From contig JAFGQD010000188.1 of assembly GCA_016935875.1 (NCBI GenBank), positions 1 to 9,132 of the forward strand: DNA of 9,132 nucleotides. Reading direction: 5' to 3'. Source of the stretch: Deltaproteobacteria bacterium (GTDB taxonomy: Bacteria; Desulfobacterota; Syntrophia; Syntrophales; UBA2210). Position 1 is the stretch's first letter; each line of letters opens with the position of its first letter. Under the pieces are notes generated by a model, which did not search any database, was not told the DNA's origin, and saw only the letters and a list, made by a program, of their open reading frames with translations. Shown piece by piece: positions 1-5,514 of this stretch. A program made the position numbers and the translations under genes.

Positions 1-99
1 CTGGGAATAGATATTAGGGACGAAAATCAGGTCTCTGAAGATCAACAAATAAATGAAGAAAATATGGAGAAAAACCTTGACAGTCAAGTGGCGAATTGA
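1..99 (+). CDS. C-terminal end of upstream gene, probably RNA polymerase beta' subunit (partial)
   Basis: Frame 1 is open from the window edge to a TGA at 97-99, giving 32 residues that begin LGIDIRDENQ and end LDSQVAN. The tail is rich in Asp, Glu, Asn and Gln and has no recognisable domain, which suits a disordered C-terminus. Position is the main argument: in many bacteria rpoC lies directly upstream of rpsL, and beta' often ends in a variable acidic tail. The 5' part lies outside the window, so the identity is inferred from context only. An L7Ae-like small ribosomal protein, found at this place in Firmicutes, is a less likely alternative. The last codons overlap a promoter candidate for rpsL. 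Confidence 0.45.
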   Translation: MGIDIRDENQVSEDQQINEENMEKNLDSQVAN

Positions 100-105
100 T
101 ACAAA
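77..105 (+). promoter_or_regulatory. Sigma-70-type promoter candidate for the rpsL transcription unit
   Basis: A perfect -35 TTGACA at 77-82 is followed by a 17-nt spacer and a -10 TACAAA at 100-105 (4 of 6 matches to TATAAT). A TG at 97-98, one base before the -10, fits the extended -10 form. Transcription would start near 111-113 and give a leader of about 54 nt before rpsL. The -35 lies inside the end of the upstream reading frame, so it could be chance: TTGACA also arises within Leu-Asp codons elsewhere in this window. The combination of spacing, extended -10 and position is what makes it credible. Confidence 0.5.
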
Positions 106-165
106 TTGTTCCTTTGCTGTGAGTCGCATTCTGAAGACAGAGAGGAAGAGAGTTTTGGAGGGACA

Positions 166-537
166 ATGCCTACGATAAACCAATTGATACGCAAGGGCAG
201 ATCAAAGATAACGAAGAAAACTTCCGCCCCGGCGCTTGCCAGTTGCCCCCAGAGAAGAGGGGTTTGTGTGAGGGTGTATACCACTACTCCCAAGAAGCCT
301 AACTCCGCCCTGAGAAAGGTGGCAAGGGTTCGTCTTACCAGTGGTTACGAGATTACCTCGTATATACCGGGGATAGGACACAATCTTCAGGAGCATTCTG
401 TTGTTCTCGTAAGGGGTGGCAGGGTTAAGGATCTTCCCGGAGTCAGATATCATGTAGTAAGAGGTTCGCTGGATGCTGTCGGGGTACAGGACAGAAAGAA
501 AAGCAGATCAAAATACGGCTCCAAAAAACCTAAGTAG
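166..537 (+). CDS. rpsL: 30S ribosomal protein S12
   Basis: S12 lies at the decoding centre of the small subunit and helps monitor codon-anticodon pairing. The 123-residue product starts MPTINQLIRKGR, the usual family start, and has the normal length. The signature TTTPKKPNSALRK is at residues 39-51 and GGRVKDLPGVRYH at 84-96. Lys43 and Lys88, where substitutions classically give streptomycin resistance, are wild type. Asp89, the residue beta-methylthiolated by RimO in E. coli, is present. ATG 166 is chosen over an in-frame start at 106 because the extra 20 residues are foreign to the family, and GGAGGG at 157-162 sits just before it. It is the first gene of the str block, with rpsG 14 nt downstream. 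Identity is secure. Confidence 0.98.
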   Translation: MPTINQLIRKGRSKITKKTSAPALASCPQRRGVCVRVYTTTPKKPNSALRKVARVRLTSGYEITSYIPGIGHNLQEHSVVLVRGGRVKDLPGVRYHVVRGSLDAVGVQDRKKSRSKYGSKKPK

Positions 538-551
538 ACAGGAATAGTGAT

Positions 552-1022
552 ATGCCACGCAGAAGAGTAGTAACAAAAAGAAAAATACTAGCAGATGCCA
601 AATACAACAGTGCCCTGGTGGCGAGGTTTATTAATAACCTGCTGAAGAAAGGGAAGAAGAGTGTTGCCGAGTCCATACTCTATGGCGCCTTTGATAGTAT
701 AGAAAATAAGGTAAACGGATCACCCCTTGAAGTTTTTGAAAAGGCTATGGATAACGTAAAGCCTGTTCTTGAGGTAAAATCGAGACGGATAGGTGGTGCG
801 ACATATCAGGTGCCTACGGAGGTTTTGCCGGACAGGCGGATAGCTCTTGCGATCAGGTGGTTGATAGGGAATGCCAAATCGCGTGTCGGTAAAAGCATGA
901 AGGAAAAATTGGCAGCTGAATTCATGGATGCAGCCGCTGGCAGGGGCTCGTCTGTCAAGAAGAGAGAAGACACGCACAAGATGGCTGAGGCGAATAAGGC
1001 CTTTGCCCATTACAGATTTTAG
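552..1022 (+). CDS. rpsG: 30S ribosomal protein S7
   Basis: S7 binds 16S rRNA early, nucleates assembly of the 30S head and contacts mRNA and tRNA at the E site. The 156-residue product has the standard length. It begins MPRRRVVTKRKI, carries RRIGGATYQVPTEV near residues 78-91 and ends with KKREDTHKMAEANKAFAHYRF, all typical of the family. The start is preceded by a modest AGGA at 540-543. Only 14 nt separate it from rpsL. In E. coli that spacer is about 100 nt and holds the S7 autorepression site, so that form of control cannot be copied here. Downstream lies a 161-nt gap and then tuf, not fusA. Confidence 0.98.
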   Translation: MPRRRVVTKRKILADAKYNSALVARFINNLLKKGKKSVAESILYGAFDSIENKVNGSPLEVFEKAMDNVKPVLEVKSRRIGGATYQVPTEVLPDRRIALAIRWLIGNAKSRVGKSMKEKLAAEFMDAAAGRGSSVKKREDTHKMAEANKAFAHYRF

Positions 1023-1088
1023 GATGTGGCTTTCGACTTGGGGTTCTGGCTGATTTCTGCGGTTGCGGATAAGCTGAAACGTGATATC

Positions 1089-1116
1089 TTGCGGGAGCAG
1101 ATAATAACGGTATAGT
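1089..1116 (+). promoter_or_regulatory. Weak promoter candidate upstream of tuf
   Basis: TTGCGG at 1089-1094 (3 of 6 matches to the -35 consensus) is separated by 16 nt from TATAGT at 1111-1116 (5 of 6 to the -10). It would start transcription near 1123, about 60 nt before tuf. The -10 is overlapped by the inverted repeat at 1103-1120, which could be an operator or merely AT-rich chance. An internal tuf promoter makes sense because EF-Tu is needed in several-fold excess over ribosomes, but the weak -35 keeps this tentative. Confidence 0.3.
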
Positions 1117-1150
1117 TATTGATAAGGGAATCAATTAACCATTTTTAATT

Positions 1151-1174
1151 ATAAGGACATAAGGACATAAGGAG
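1151..1174 (+). repeat. Threefold 8-nt tandem repeat ending in the tuf Shine-Dalgarno
   Basis: Three adjacent copies, ATAAGGAC (1151-1158), ATAAGGAC (1159-1166) and ATAAGGAG (1167-1174), run straight into the tuf ribosome-binding site. Each copy contains AAGGA, complementary to the 3' end of 16S rRNA, and the last forms the full AAGGAGG at 1169-1175. The extra copies may arise from slippage or may act as standby ribosome contacts. The repeat itself is certain; a function is inference. Confidence 0.85.
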
Positions 1175-1175
1175 G
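1169..1175 (+). promoter_or_regulatory. Shine-Dalgarno that decides the tuf start
   Basis: AAGGAGG lies 8 nt before ATG 1184 but only 2 nt before the in-frame ATG at 1178. The first spacing is normal and the second is too short for initiation, so translation should begin at 1184. This also gives the family-standard N-terminus MAKKKF rather than MVMAKKKF. Confidence 0.85.
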
Positions 1176-1183
1176 TAATGGTT

Positions 1184-2377
1184 ATGGCAAAGAAAAAATT
1201 TGAAAGGACGAAACCACATCTGAATATTGGGACCATCGGACATGTGGATCATGGAAAAACTACATTGACCGCGGCTATCACAAAACACCTGGCCTCTAAG
1301 GGTCTTGCCGAATATATGCCCTTTGACTCAATTGATAACGCCCCCGAGGAGAAGGAAAGGGGAGTTACCATCAATATCGCTCATGTTGAGTATCAAACTG
1401 AGAAACGGCATTATGCTCATGTCGATTGTCCGGGGCATGCTGACTATATAAAAAATATGATATCGGGTGCCGCTCATATGGATGGCACCATACTGGTTGT
1501 GGCGGCATCAGACGGACCCATGCCGCAGACCAGAGAGCACATACTCCTGGCCAGGCAGGTGCAAGTGCCGTACATTGTTGTGTACATGAACAAGGTTGAT
1601 CTGGTTGATGACCCGGAACTCCTTGACCTCGTTGAACTCGAGCTGAGAGAGCTTCTGACGGATTATGAATTCCCCGGTGACGATCTCCCGATCGTACGAG
1701 GATCGGCCCTGAAGGCCCTGGAGAGCGATGATGCCGACTCTGAGGAGGTAAAGAGCATTTGGGAACTCATGGATGCTGTTGATGCGTATATCCCGGAGCC
1801 TATTCGGGATCTCGAAAAGCCTTTCCTGATGCCGGTTGGCGACGTCTTTACCATCTCCGGGCGTGGAACGGTTGTTACCGGTCGTATTGACAGGGGGATT
1901 GTAAAGACGGGTGAGGAAGTTGAGATTGTAGGAATCAGACCCACCTTTAAAACGGTATGTACCGGTGTGGAGATGTTCCGCAAGACACTCGATGAAGGAA
2001 GGGCGGGTGACGATGTCGGTCTCCTTTTGAGGGGCACAAAGCGGGAAGATGTTGAAAGGGGACAGGTTGTTGCAAAGCCCGGATCAATTACCCCCCATAC
2101 CCGGTTCAAGGCTCAGGTTTATGTTCTTACGAAGGAAGAGGGTGGAAGGCATACCCCATTCTTCAACGGTTACCGGCCGCAGTTTTATTTCAGGACAACG
2201 GATGTGACGGGCATTGCCACTCTTCCGGAAGGTATTGAAATGGTGATGCCGGGTGATAATGTGGAAATAGTGGCTGAGCTGATAACCCCCATTGCCATGG
2301 AAGAGCAGTTGAGGTTTGCTATCCGTGAAGGTGGCAGAACTGTCGGGGCTGGTGTCGTAAGCGAAATTATAGAATAA
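1184..2377 (+). CDS. tuf: Elongation factor Tu
   Basis: EF-Tu is the cytoplasmic GTPase that carries aminoacyl-tRNA to the ribosomal A site. The 397-residue product has the normal length. The GTPase motifs are intact: GHVDHGKT at 19-26, Thr62 in switch I, DCPGH at 81-85 with catalytic His85, NKVD at 136-139 and SAL at 174-176. Domains 2 and 3 follow, with GRGTVVTGR, GVEMFRK, a GGRHTPFF to YRPQFYFRTTDVTG block and the C-terminal REGGRTVGAGVV. Unusual residues are Gln127 in RQVQVPYIVV, where Gly is usual, and Gly219 in MPVGDVFTI, where Glu is usual. By eye the gene is richer in G+C at third positions than the ribosomal genes around it, which may reflect high-expression codon use. rpsJ follows after 26 nt, a spacer holding only a 4-bp GAGC/GCTC stem. 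Confidence 0.98.
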   Translation: MAKKKFERTKPHLNIGTIGHVDHGKTTLTAAITKHLASKGLAEYMPFDSIDNAPEEKERGVTINIAHVEYQTEKRHYAHVDCPGHADYIKNMISGAAHMDGTILVVAASDGPMPQTREHILLARQVQVPYIVVYMNKVDLVDDPELLDLVELELRELLTDYEFPGDDLPIVRGSALKALESDDADSEEVKSIWELMDAVDAYIPEPIRDLEKPFLMPVGDVFTISGRGTVVTGRIDRGIVKTGEEVEIVGIRPTFKTVCTGVEMFRKTLDEGRAGDDVGLLLRGTKREDVERGQVVAKPGSITPHTRFKAQVYVLTKEEGGRHTPFFNGYRPQFYFRTTDVTGIATLPEGIEMVMPGDNVEIVAELITPIAMEEQLRFAIREGGRTVGAGVVSEIIE

Positions 2378-2403
2378 AGAGCCGAAAGCTCATAGAGGGT
2401 TAG

Positions 2404-2712
2404 ATGGAAAATCAAAAGATAAGAATTCGTCTCAAGGCATATGATTATAAGTTGCTTGACAGATCGGCGCAGGACATTGTGGAATCTGCGAAAAGGACGG
2501 GAGCGCGTGTTGCGGGTCCAATTCCCCTACCGACGATGATAAATAAATATTGTGTGAACAGATCACCCAATGTTGATAAAAAGTCAAGGGAGCAATTTGA
2601 AATCAGAACGCATAAACGACTTATCGACATTGTGGAACCGACACAGGCGACTGTAGATACGTTGATGAAGCTTGATCTTTCGGCTGGCGTTGACGTGGAG
2701 ATAAAGTTATAG
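2404..2712 (+). CDS. rpsJ: 30S ribosomal protein S10 (NusE)
   Basis: S10 belongs to the 30S head and, as NusE, binds NusB in transcription antitermination complexes and links NusG to the ribosome. The 102-residue product starts MENQKIRIRLKAYDYKLLD and carries GPIPLPT at 38-44 and SREQFEIRTHKRLIDIVEPT at 61-80, all diagnostic. Asn57 stands in RSPNVDKK where many bacteria have His. AGAGGG at 2395-2400 precedes the ATG. In E. coli rpsJ opens the S10 operon behind an L4-controlled leader. Here it follows tuf directly, and the terminator-like hairpin comes after the gene rather than before it. Identity is secure. Confidence 0.98.
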   Translation: MENQKIRIRLKAYDYKLLDRSAQDIVESAKRTGARVAGPIPLPTMINKYCVNRSPNVDKKSREQFEIRTHKRLIDIVEPTQATVDTLMKLDLSAGVDVEIKL

Positions 2713-2726
2713 GCTTAAAGAATAGT

Positions 2727-2763
2727 GGGGAGATGATCCTTCGAACATCATCTCCTCATTTTT
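2727..2763 (+). terminator. Intrinsic terminator or attenuator hairpin between rpsJ and rplC
   Basis: GGGGAGATGAT (2727-2737) pairs with ATCATCTCCTC (2747-2757) to form an 11-bp stem with one G-U pair around a 9-nt loop. After one A comes a run of five T (2759-2763). That is the classic shape of a Rho-independent terminator on the + strand. The minus strand lacks a comparable U-run on the other side, so the signal is directional. It begins 15 nt after the rpsJ stop and lies inside a gene series normally transcribed together, so partial termination or regulated readthrough is more likely than a hard stop. The stem is seen directly; activity is inferred. Confidence 0.65.
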
Positions 2764-2794
2764 GTCAAAAAGTGCATGGGAAAATGTAGATGTC

Positions 2795-3424
2795 ATGAAA
2801 AATGGATTGATAGGCAAAAAATTGGGTATGACGCAGGTATTCTGGGATGACGGCACTGTTATCCCTGTTACTGCCATTGAAGCTGGGCCCTGTGTTGTCA
2901 TACAGAAGAAGACCAGTGAGGTGGACGGATATGATGCCTTGCAACTCGGGTTTGATCGGGTAAAAGAAAAGGTTGTCAACAAACCCCTCAAGGGACATTT
3001 TAAAGAAGCCGATAAGGGATATTTCAGAGTTCTCAAAGAGTTCAGACTTGAATCCACCAATGATTATGAGGTGGGCTCGGAACTGAAGGCCGATATCTTC
3101 AAGGTGGGCGACTATATAGATGTGGTTGGAACGACCAGAGGCCGGGGGTTCGCAGGTGTGGTCAAGAGGTATGGATTCAAGGGTGGTAAGGCAACCCATG
3201 GCTCAATGTTTCACAGGGCGCCAGGATCTATAGGGGCCAGTGCGTGGCCTTCCAGGGTCTTCAAGGGAAAGAGATTGCCGGGACATATGGGCAACCGCAG
3301 GCAGACGGTACAAAACTTAATGGTGGTGGGCATACGACCGGAGCAAAATCTTATTCTGGTAAAAGGGTCTGTCCCCAGTAGCAAGAATGGCTTTGTCTTA
3401 ATTAAGAATTCTATTAAAATATAA
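2795..3424 (+). CDS. rplC: 50S ribosomal protein L3
   Basis: L3 binds 23S rRNA near its 3' end, initiates 50S assembly and sends an extension toward the peptidyl-transferase centre. From ATG 2795 the protein is 209 residues, as in E. coli, and begins MKNGLIGKKLGMTQVFWDDG. The signature GTTRGRGFAGVVKRYGFKGG is at 112-131 and PGSIGASAWPSRVFKGKR at 143-160. Ala150 aligns with E. coli Gln150, the residue methylated by PrmB, so that modification cannot occur here; Ala is common outside the gamma-proteobacteria. An in-frame TTG at 2762 would add 11 foreign residues and overlaps the hairpin U-run, so ATG 2795 is preferred, although only a weak GGGA (2778-2781) precedes it. Confidence 0.97.
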   Translation: MKNGLIGKKLGMTQVFWDDGTVIPVTAIEAGPCVVIQKKTSEVDGYDALQLGFDRVKEKVVNKPLKGHFKEADKGYFRVLKEFRLESTNDYEVGSELKADIFKVGDYIDVVGTTRGRGFAGVVKRYGFKGGKATHGSMFHRAPGSIGASAWPSRVFKGKRLPGHMGNRRQTVQNLMVVGIRPEQNLILVKGSVPSSKNGFVLIKNSIKI

Positions 3425-3441
3425 GGATAGTAAGTGGTAAA

Positions 3442-4065
3442 ATGCCGGTTCTCAATGTATATGATATAGAAAAAACTAAGATAGCCGAATTGGAGCTCAG
3501 TGATCTTGTCTTTGGCGCTGAAGTTAATGAGCACATACTGTATGAAGTTGTGAAAATGCAGCTCGCGAGTAGAAGACAGGGCGGTGGCTCCACAAAAGGC
3601 AGGAGTGATGTACGCGGGGGCGGAAAGAAACCGTGGCGTCAGAAGGGAACGGGAAGAGCGAGATCAGGAACTTCGCGATCTCCCCTCTGGAGAGGTGGCG
3701 GGATCGTGTTTGGCCCAAAGCCTAGAGATTTTTCTTACAAGGTTCCCAAAAAGGTAAGAAAGGCCGCGCTGAAGTCCGCTTTGAGTATGAAGGTTAGAGA
3801 GGACAGGTTGATAATACTCAGGGACTTTCCGATGGATGAGATAAAGACAAAGAGATTTCAAGAGGTCCTTGACAGATTTGAGCTGGGGAAGACCCTCTTT
3901 GTGCTGGATGAGAGGAATACCATCCTGGAAAAATCATCTAAGAATATCAAAGATGTGAAGATGATGCGATCAGAAGGCATTAATGTGTATGATCTGCTCA
4001 AGTATGATAATCTTGTTCTTTTAGAGCCCTCCGTGAAAAAGATAGAAGGGGTATTGTTGTCATAA
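3442..4065 (+). CDS. rplD: 50S ribosomal protein L4
   Basis: L4 binds domain I of 23S rRNA and its long loop lines the constriction of the peptide exit tunnel. In E. coli free L4 also represses its own operon through the S10 leader. The 207-residue product has the tunnel loop at about 45-95, with RRQGGGSTKGRSDVRGGGKK, KPWRQKGTGRARSG and GGGIVFGPKPRD. Lys63 in KKPWRQKG, a classical erythromycin-resistance position, is wild type. The start MPVLNVYD is typical and has a modest upstream AAGGAT (3423-3428). The stop TAA overlaps the rplW ATG by one base (TAATG), which implies translational coupling. Any L4-responsive site here would have to lie elsewhere than in E. coli; the hairpin before rplC is the obvious candidate. 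Confidence 0.98.
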   Translation: MPVLNVYDIEKTKIAELELSDLVFGAEVNEHILYEVVKMQLASRRQGGGSTKGRSDVRGGGKKPWRQKGTGRARSGTSRSPLWRGGGIVFGPKPRDFSYKVPKKVRKAALKSALSMKVREDRLIILRDFPMDEIKTKRFQEVLDRFELGKTLFVLDERNTILEKSSKNIKDVKMMRSEGINVYDLLKYDNLVLLEPSVKKIEGVLLS

Positions 4066-4352
4066 TGGATATATATTCCGTCATAAAAAAACCGCTTGTT
4101 ACAGAGAAGAGTACGATCGCCAGGGACGAAGAGAATAAATATTTCTTCGAGGTGGATCGAAAGGCAACAAAGATAGACATACGGAATGCCGTGGAAAAAA
4201 TATTCAAAGTCAAAGTGGTTGATATTCATACAATCAATGTGGCTGGTAAAAAGAAGAGAATGGGGAGAATTACCGGCAGGAAACGTAACTGGAAAAAAGC
4301 TGTAATCACCCTCGCTCCTGGCGGCACTATCGAGGTTTATGAGGGAGTATAA
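4065..4352 (+). CDS. rplW: 50S ribosomal protein L23
   Basis: L23 sits at the exit of the peptide tunnel and is the docking site for trigger factor and the signal recognition particle. The 95-residue product has the family length. It begins MDIYSVIKKPLVTEKS; Glu14 aligns with E. coli Glu18, the trigger-factor contact. The conserved KVVDIHTINVAGKKKRMGR and the C-terminal KKAVITLAPGGTIEVYEGV follow. The ATG shares its A with the rplD stop, and AGGGG at 4047-4051 inside rplD can serve as its ribosome-binding site. rplB follows after 22 nt. Confidence 0.97.
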   Translation: MDIYSVIKKPLVTEKSTIARDEENKYFFEVDRKATKIDIRNAVEKIFKVKVVDIHTINVAGKKKRMGRITGRKRNWKKAVITLAPGGTIEVYEGV

Positions 4353-4374
4353 CAAGAAGGGGTTTTAAAAAGAC

Positions 4375-5196
4375 ATGGCACTGAAGGCATACAAACCAAC
4401 ATCGCCGGGTAGAAGATTTCAGACATGCTCTACCTTTGAGGAAATAACAAAAGCGAGCCCTGAGAAGAGTCTTGTAAAGGCGCTGAAGAGAACCGGCGGA
4501 CGAAACAATCTGGGGCGAATGACGAGCAGGCATATCGGCGGGGGTCATAAGAGAAAATTCAGGGTTATAGACTTCAGGCGCGATAAACTGGATATCCCTG
4601 CCAAGGTGGCGGCTATCGAGTATGACCCGAATCGTTCTTCGAGAATAGCGCTTCTCAATTACAGTGATGGGGAGAAAAGATATATACTAGCTCCGCTGGG
4701 CCTTGAAGTGGGTGATACTGTTGTGAGTGGCGAGAAAGAGGATATCAAGACAGGCAACACGATTCCACTGAGGAATATACCGCTGGGTTCTCTGATTCAT
4801 AACCTAGAACTCAAAATGGGTAAGGGCGGACAACTGATTCGTAGCGCCGGTTCTTATGGACAGCTTATGGCGAAAGAGGGTTCCTATGCCCAGGTTCGGC
4901 TGCCTTCGGGAGAAGTCAGGAAAATACTGATGGGGTGTAAGGCAACAATAGGGCAAATAGGGAACATCGATCACGAAAATATGAGTATCGGAAAGGCGGG
5001 GCGGACGAGGTGGCTGGGCAAGAGACCCAAAGTTCGTGGAGTAGTTATGAATCCCGTCGACCATCCAATGGGTGGTGGTGAGGGTAAGTCGTCCGGCGGC
5101 AGGCATCCATGCACTCCATGGGGTGTGCCCACCAAAGGTTATAAGACAAGAAAGAACAAAAATTCTGATAAGTATATTGTGAAGAAGAGAGGTTAG
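4375..5196 (+). CDS. rplB: 50S ribosomal protein L2
   Basis: L2 is one of the most conserved ribosomal proteins; it supports subunit association and the peptidyl-transferase centre. The product is 273 residues, as in E. coli. It starts MALKAYKPTSPGRR and carries GGRNNLGRMTSRHIGGGHKR at 41-60, the central OB-like and SH3-like core with AIEYDPNRSSRIALL, and MNPVDHPMGGGEGKSSGGRH at 225-244. His230, equivalent to E. coli His229, is kept. The next conserved His is replaced by Met232 (DHPM for the common DHPH). AAGGGG at 4357-4362 is the likely ribosome-binding site, about 12 nt before the start. rpsS begins 3 nt after the stop. Confidence 0.98.
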   Translation: MALKAYKPTSPGRRFQTCSTFEEITKASPEKSLVKALKRTGGRNNLGRMTSRHIGGGHKRKFRVIDFRRDKLDIPAKVAAIEYDPNRSSRIALLNYSDGEKRYILAPLGLEVGDTVVSGEKEDIKTGNTIPLRNIPLGSLIHNLELKMGKGGQLIRSAGSYGQLMAKEGSYAQVRLPSGEVRKILMGCKATIGQIGNIDHENMSIGKAGRTRWLGKRPKVRGVVMNPVDHPMGGGEGKSSGGRHPCTPWGVPTKGYKTRKNKNSDKYIVKKRG

Positions 5197-5199
5197 AGC

Positions 5200-5484
5200 G
5201 TGGCGCGTTCAATAAAAAAAGGTCCTTATATTAATGAGAAGCTTCTTAAAAAGGTGCAGTCGGCTGAGTATGCAGGGAGCAGGGCTGTAATAAAGACGTG
5301 GTCCCGCCGCTCCATGATTATCCCCGATCTTGTAGGCCATACATTTGCGGTACACAATGGAAAGAAGTTCATCCCTGTATATGTGACTGAAGATATGGTT
5401 GGACACAAACTGGGTGAATTTGCGCCAACGAGAACCTTCTTCAGTCATGCTGGAGACAGGAAAACAAGGCTGAAAAAGAGATAG
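5200..5484 (+). CDS. rpsS: 30S ribosomal protein S19
   Basis: S19 lies in the 30S head with S13, near the A-site tRNA and an intersubunit bridge. The 94-residue product begins MARSIKKGPYI, the standard N-terminus, and carries IKTWSRRSMIIPDLVGHTFA and the C-terminal GHKLGEFAPTRTFFSHAGDR. The start is GTG, fixed by the conserved N-terminus and by AGAGG at 5188-5192, 7 nt upstream and inside the end of rplB. Only 3 nt separate it from the rplB stop, so translation is probably coupled. Confidence 0.97.
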   Translation: MARSIKKGPYINEKLLKKVQSAEYAGSRAVIKTWSRRSMIIPDLVGHTFAVHNGKKFIPVYVTEDMVGHKLGEFAPTRTFFSHAGDRKTRLKKR

Positions 5485-5514
5485 CCAGAATCAGCGTGTG
5501 GAGTTTTGTGACAA

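Larger units (their letters stand above)
1023..1183 (+). other. Gap between rpsG and tuf, the usual position of fusA
   Basis: This 161-nt stretch holds no convincing gene. Reading on in the rpsG frame gives about 30 open codons to a TAG at 1113-1115, but they resemble no part of EF-G known to me, so there is no visible fusA remnant. It does hold a weak promoter candidate, a 6-bp inverted repeat at 1103-1120 (AATAAC/GTTATT with a 6-nt loop) and a threefold repeat that leads into the tuf ribosome-binding site. It is by far the longest non-coding gap in an otherwise packed operon. Confidence 0.7.

Noticed and set aside
1024..1053. Mini-ORF ATG 1024 to TGA 1053 directly after the rpsG stop
   Set aside because: Nine codons, no recognisable peptide family, no Shine-Dalgarno beyond the stop-codon overlap; expected by chance.
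1026..1115. Open stretch in the rpsG frame starting at GTG, about 29 codons, as a possible fusA relic
   Set aside because: The translation resembles no part of EF-G that I know and has no ribosome-binding site.
2378..2403. GAGC/GCTC hairpin in the tuf-rpsJ spacer
   Set aside because: The stem is only 4 bp with no U-run, too weak to call a terminator or regulatory element.
2733..2789. Possible upstream ORF (18 codons) overlapping the hairpin before rplC
   Set aside because: The GGGGAG before its ATG is only one or two bases away, too close for initiation, and the ATG is buried in the stem.
2762..2790. Promoter TTGTCA-17 nt-TGTAGA just after the hairpin
   Set aside because: The -35 is good (5 of 6) but the -10 matches only 3 of 6, and transcription would begin at the rplC start codon and leave no ribosome-binding site.
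2762..2794. Extended rplC start at TTG 2762, adding 11 residues
   Set aside because: The added residues are foreign to L3, the TTG lies in the U-run of the hairpin and has no Shine-Dalgarno. ATG 2795 gives the standard 209-residue protein.
2765..3199. Long minus-strand reading frames opposite rplC and similar antisense frames throughout
   Set aside because: They lie opposite clear ribosomal-protein genes, have no family motifs and no matching ribosome-binding sites; they are shadows of the coding strand.
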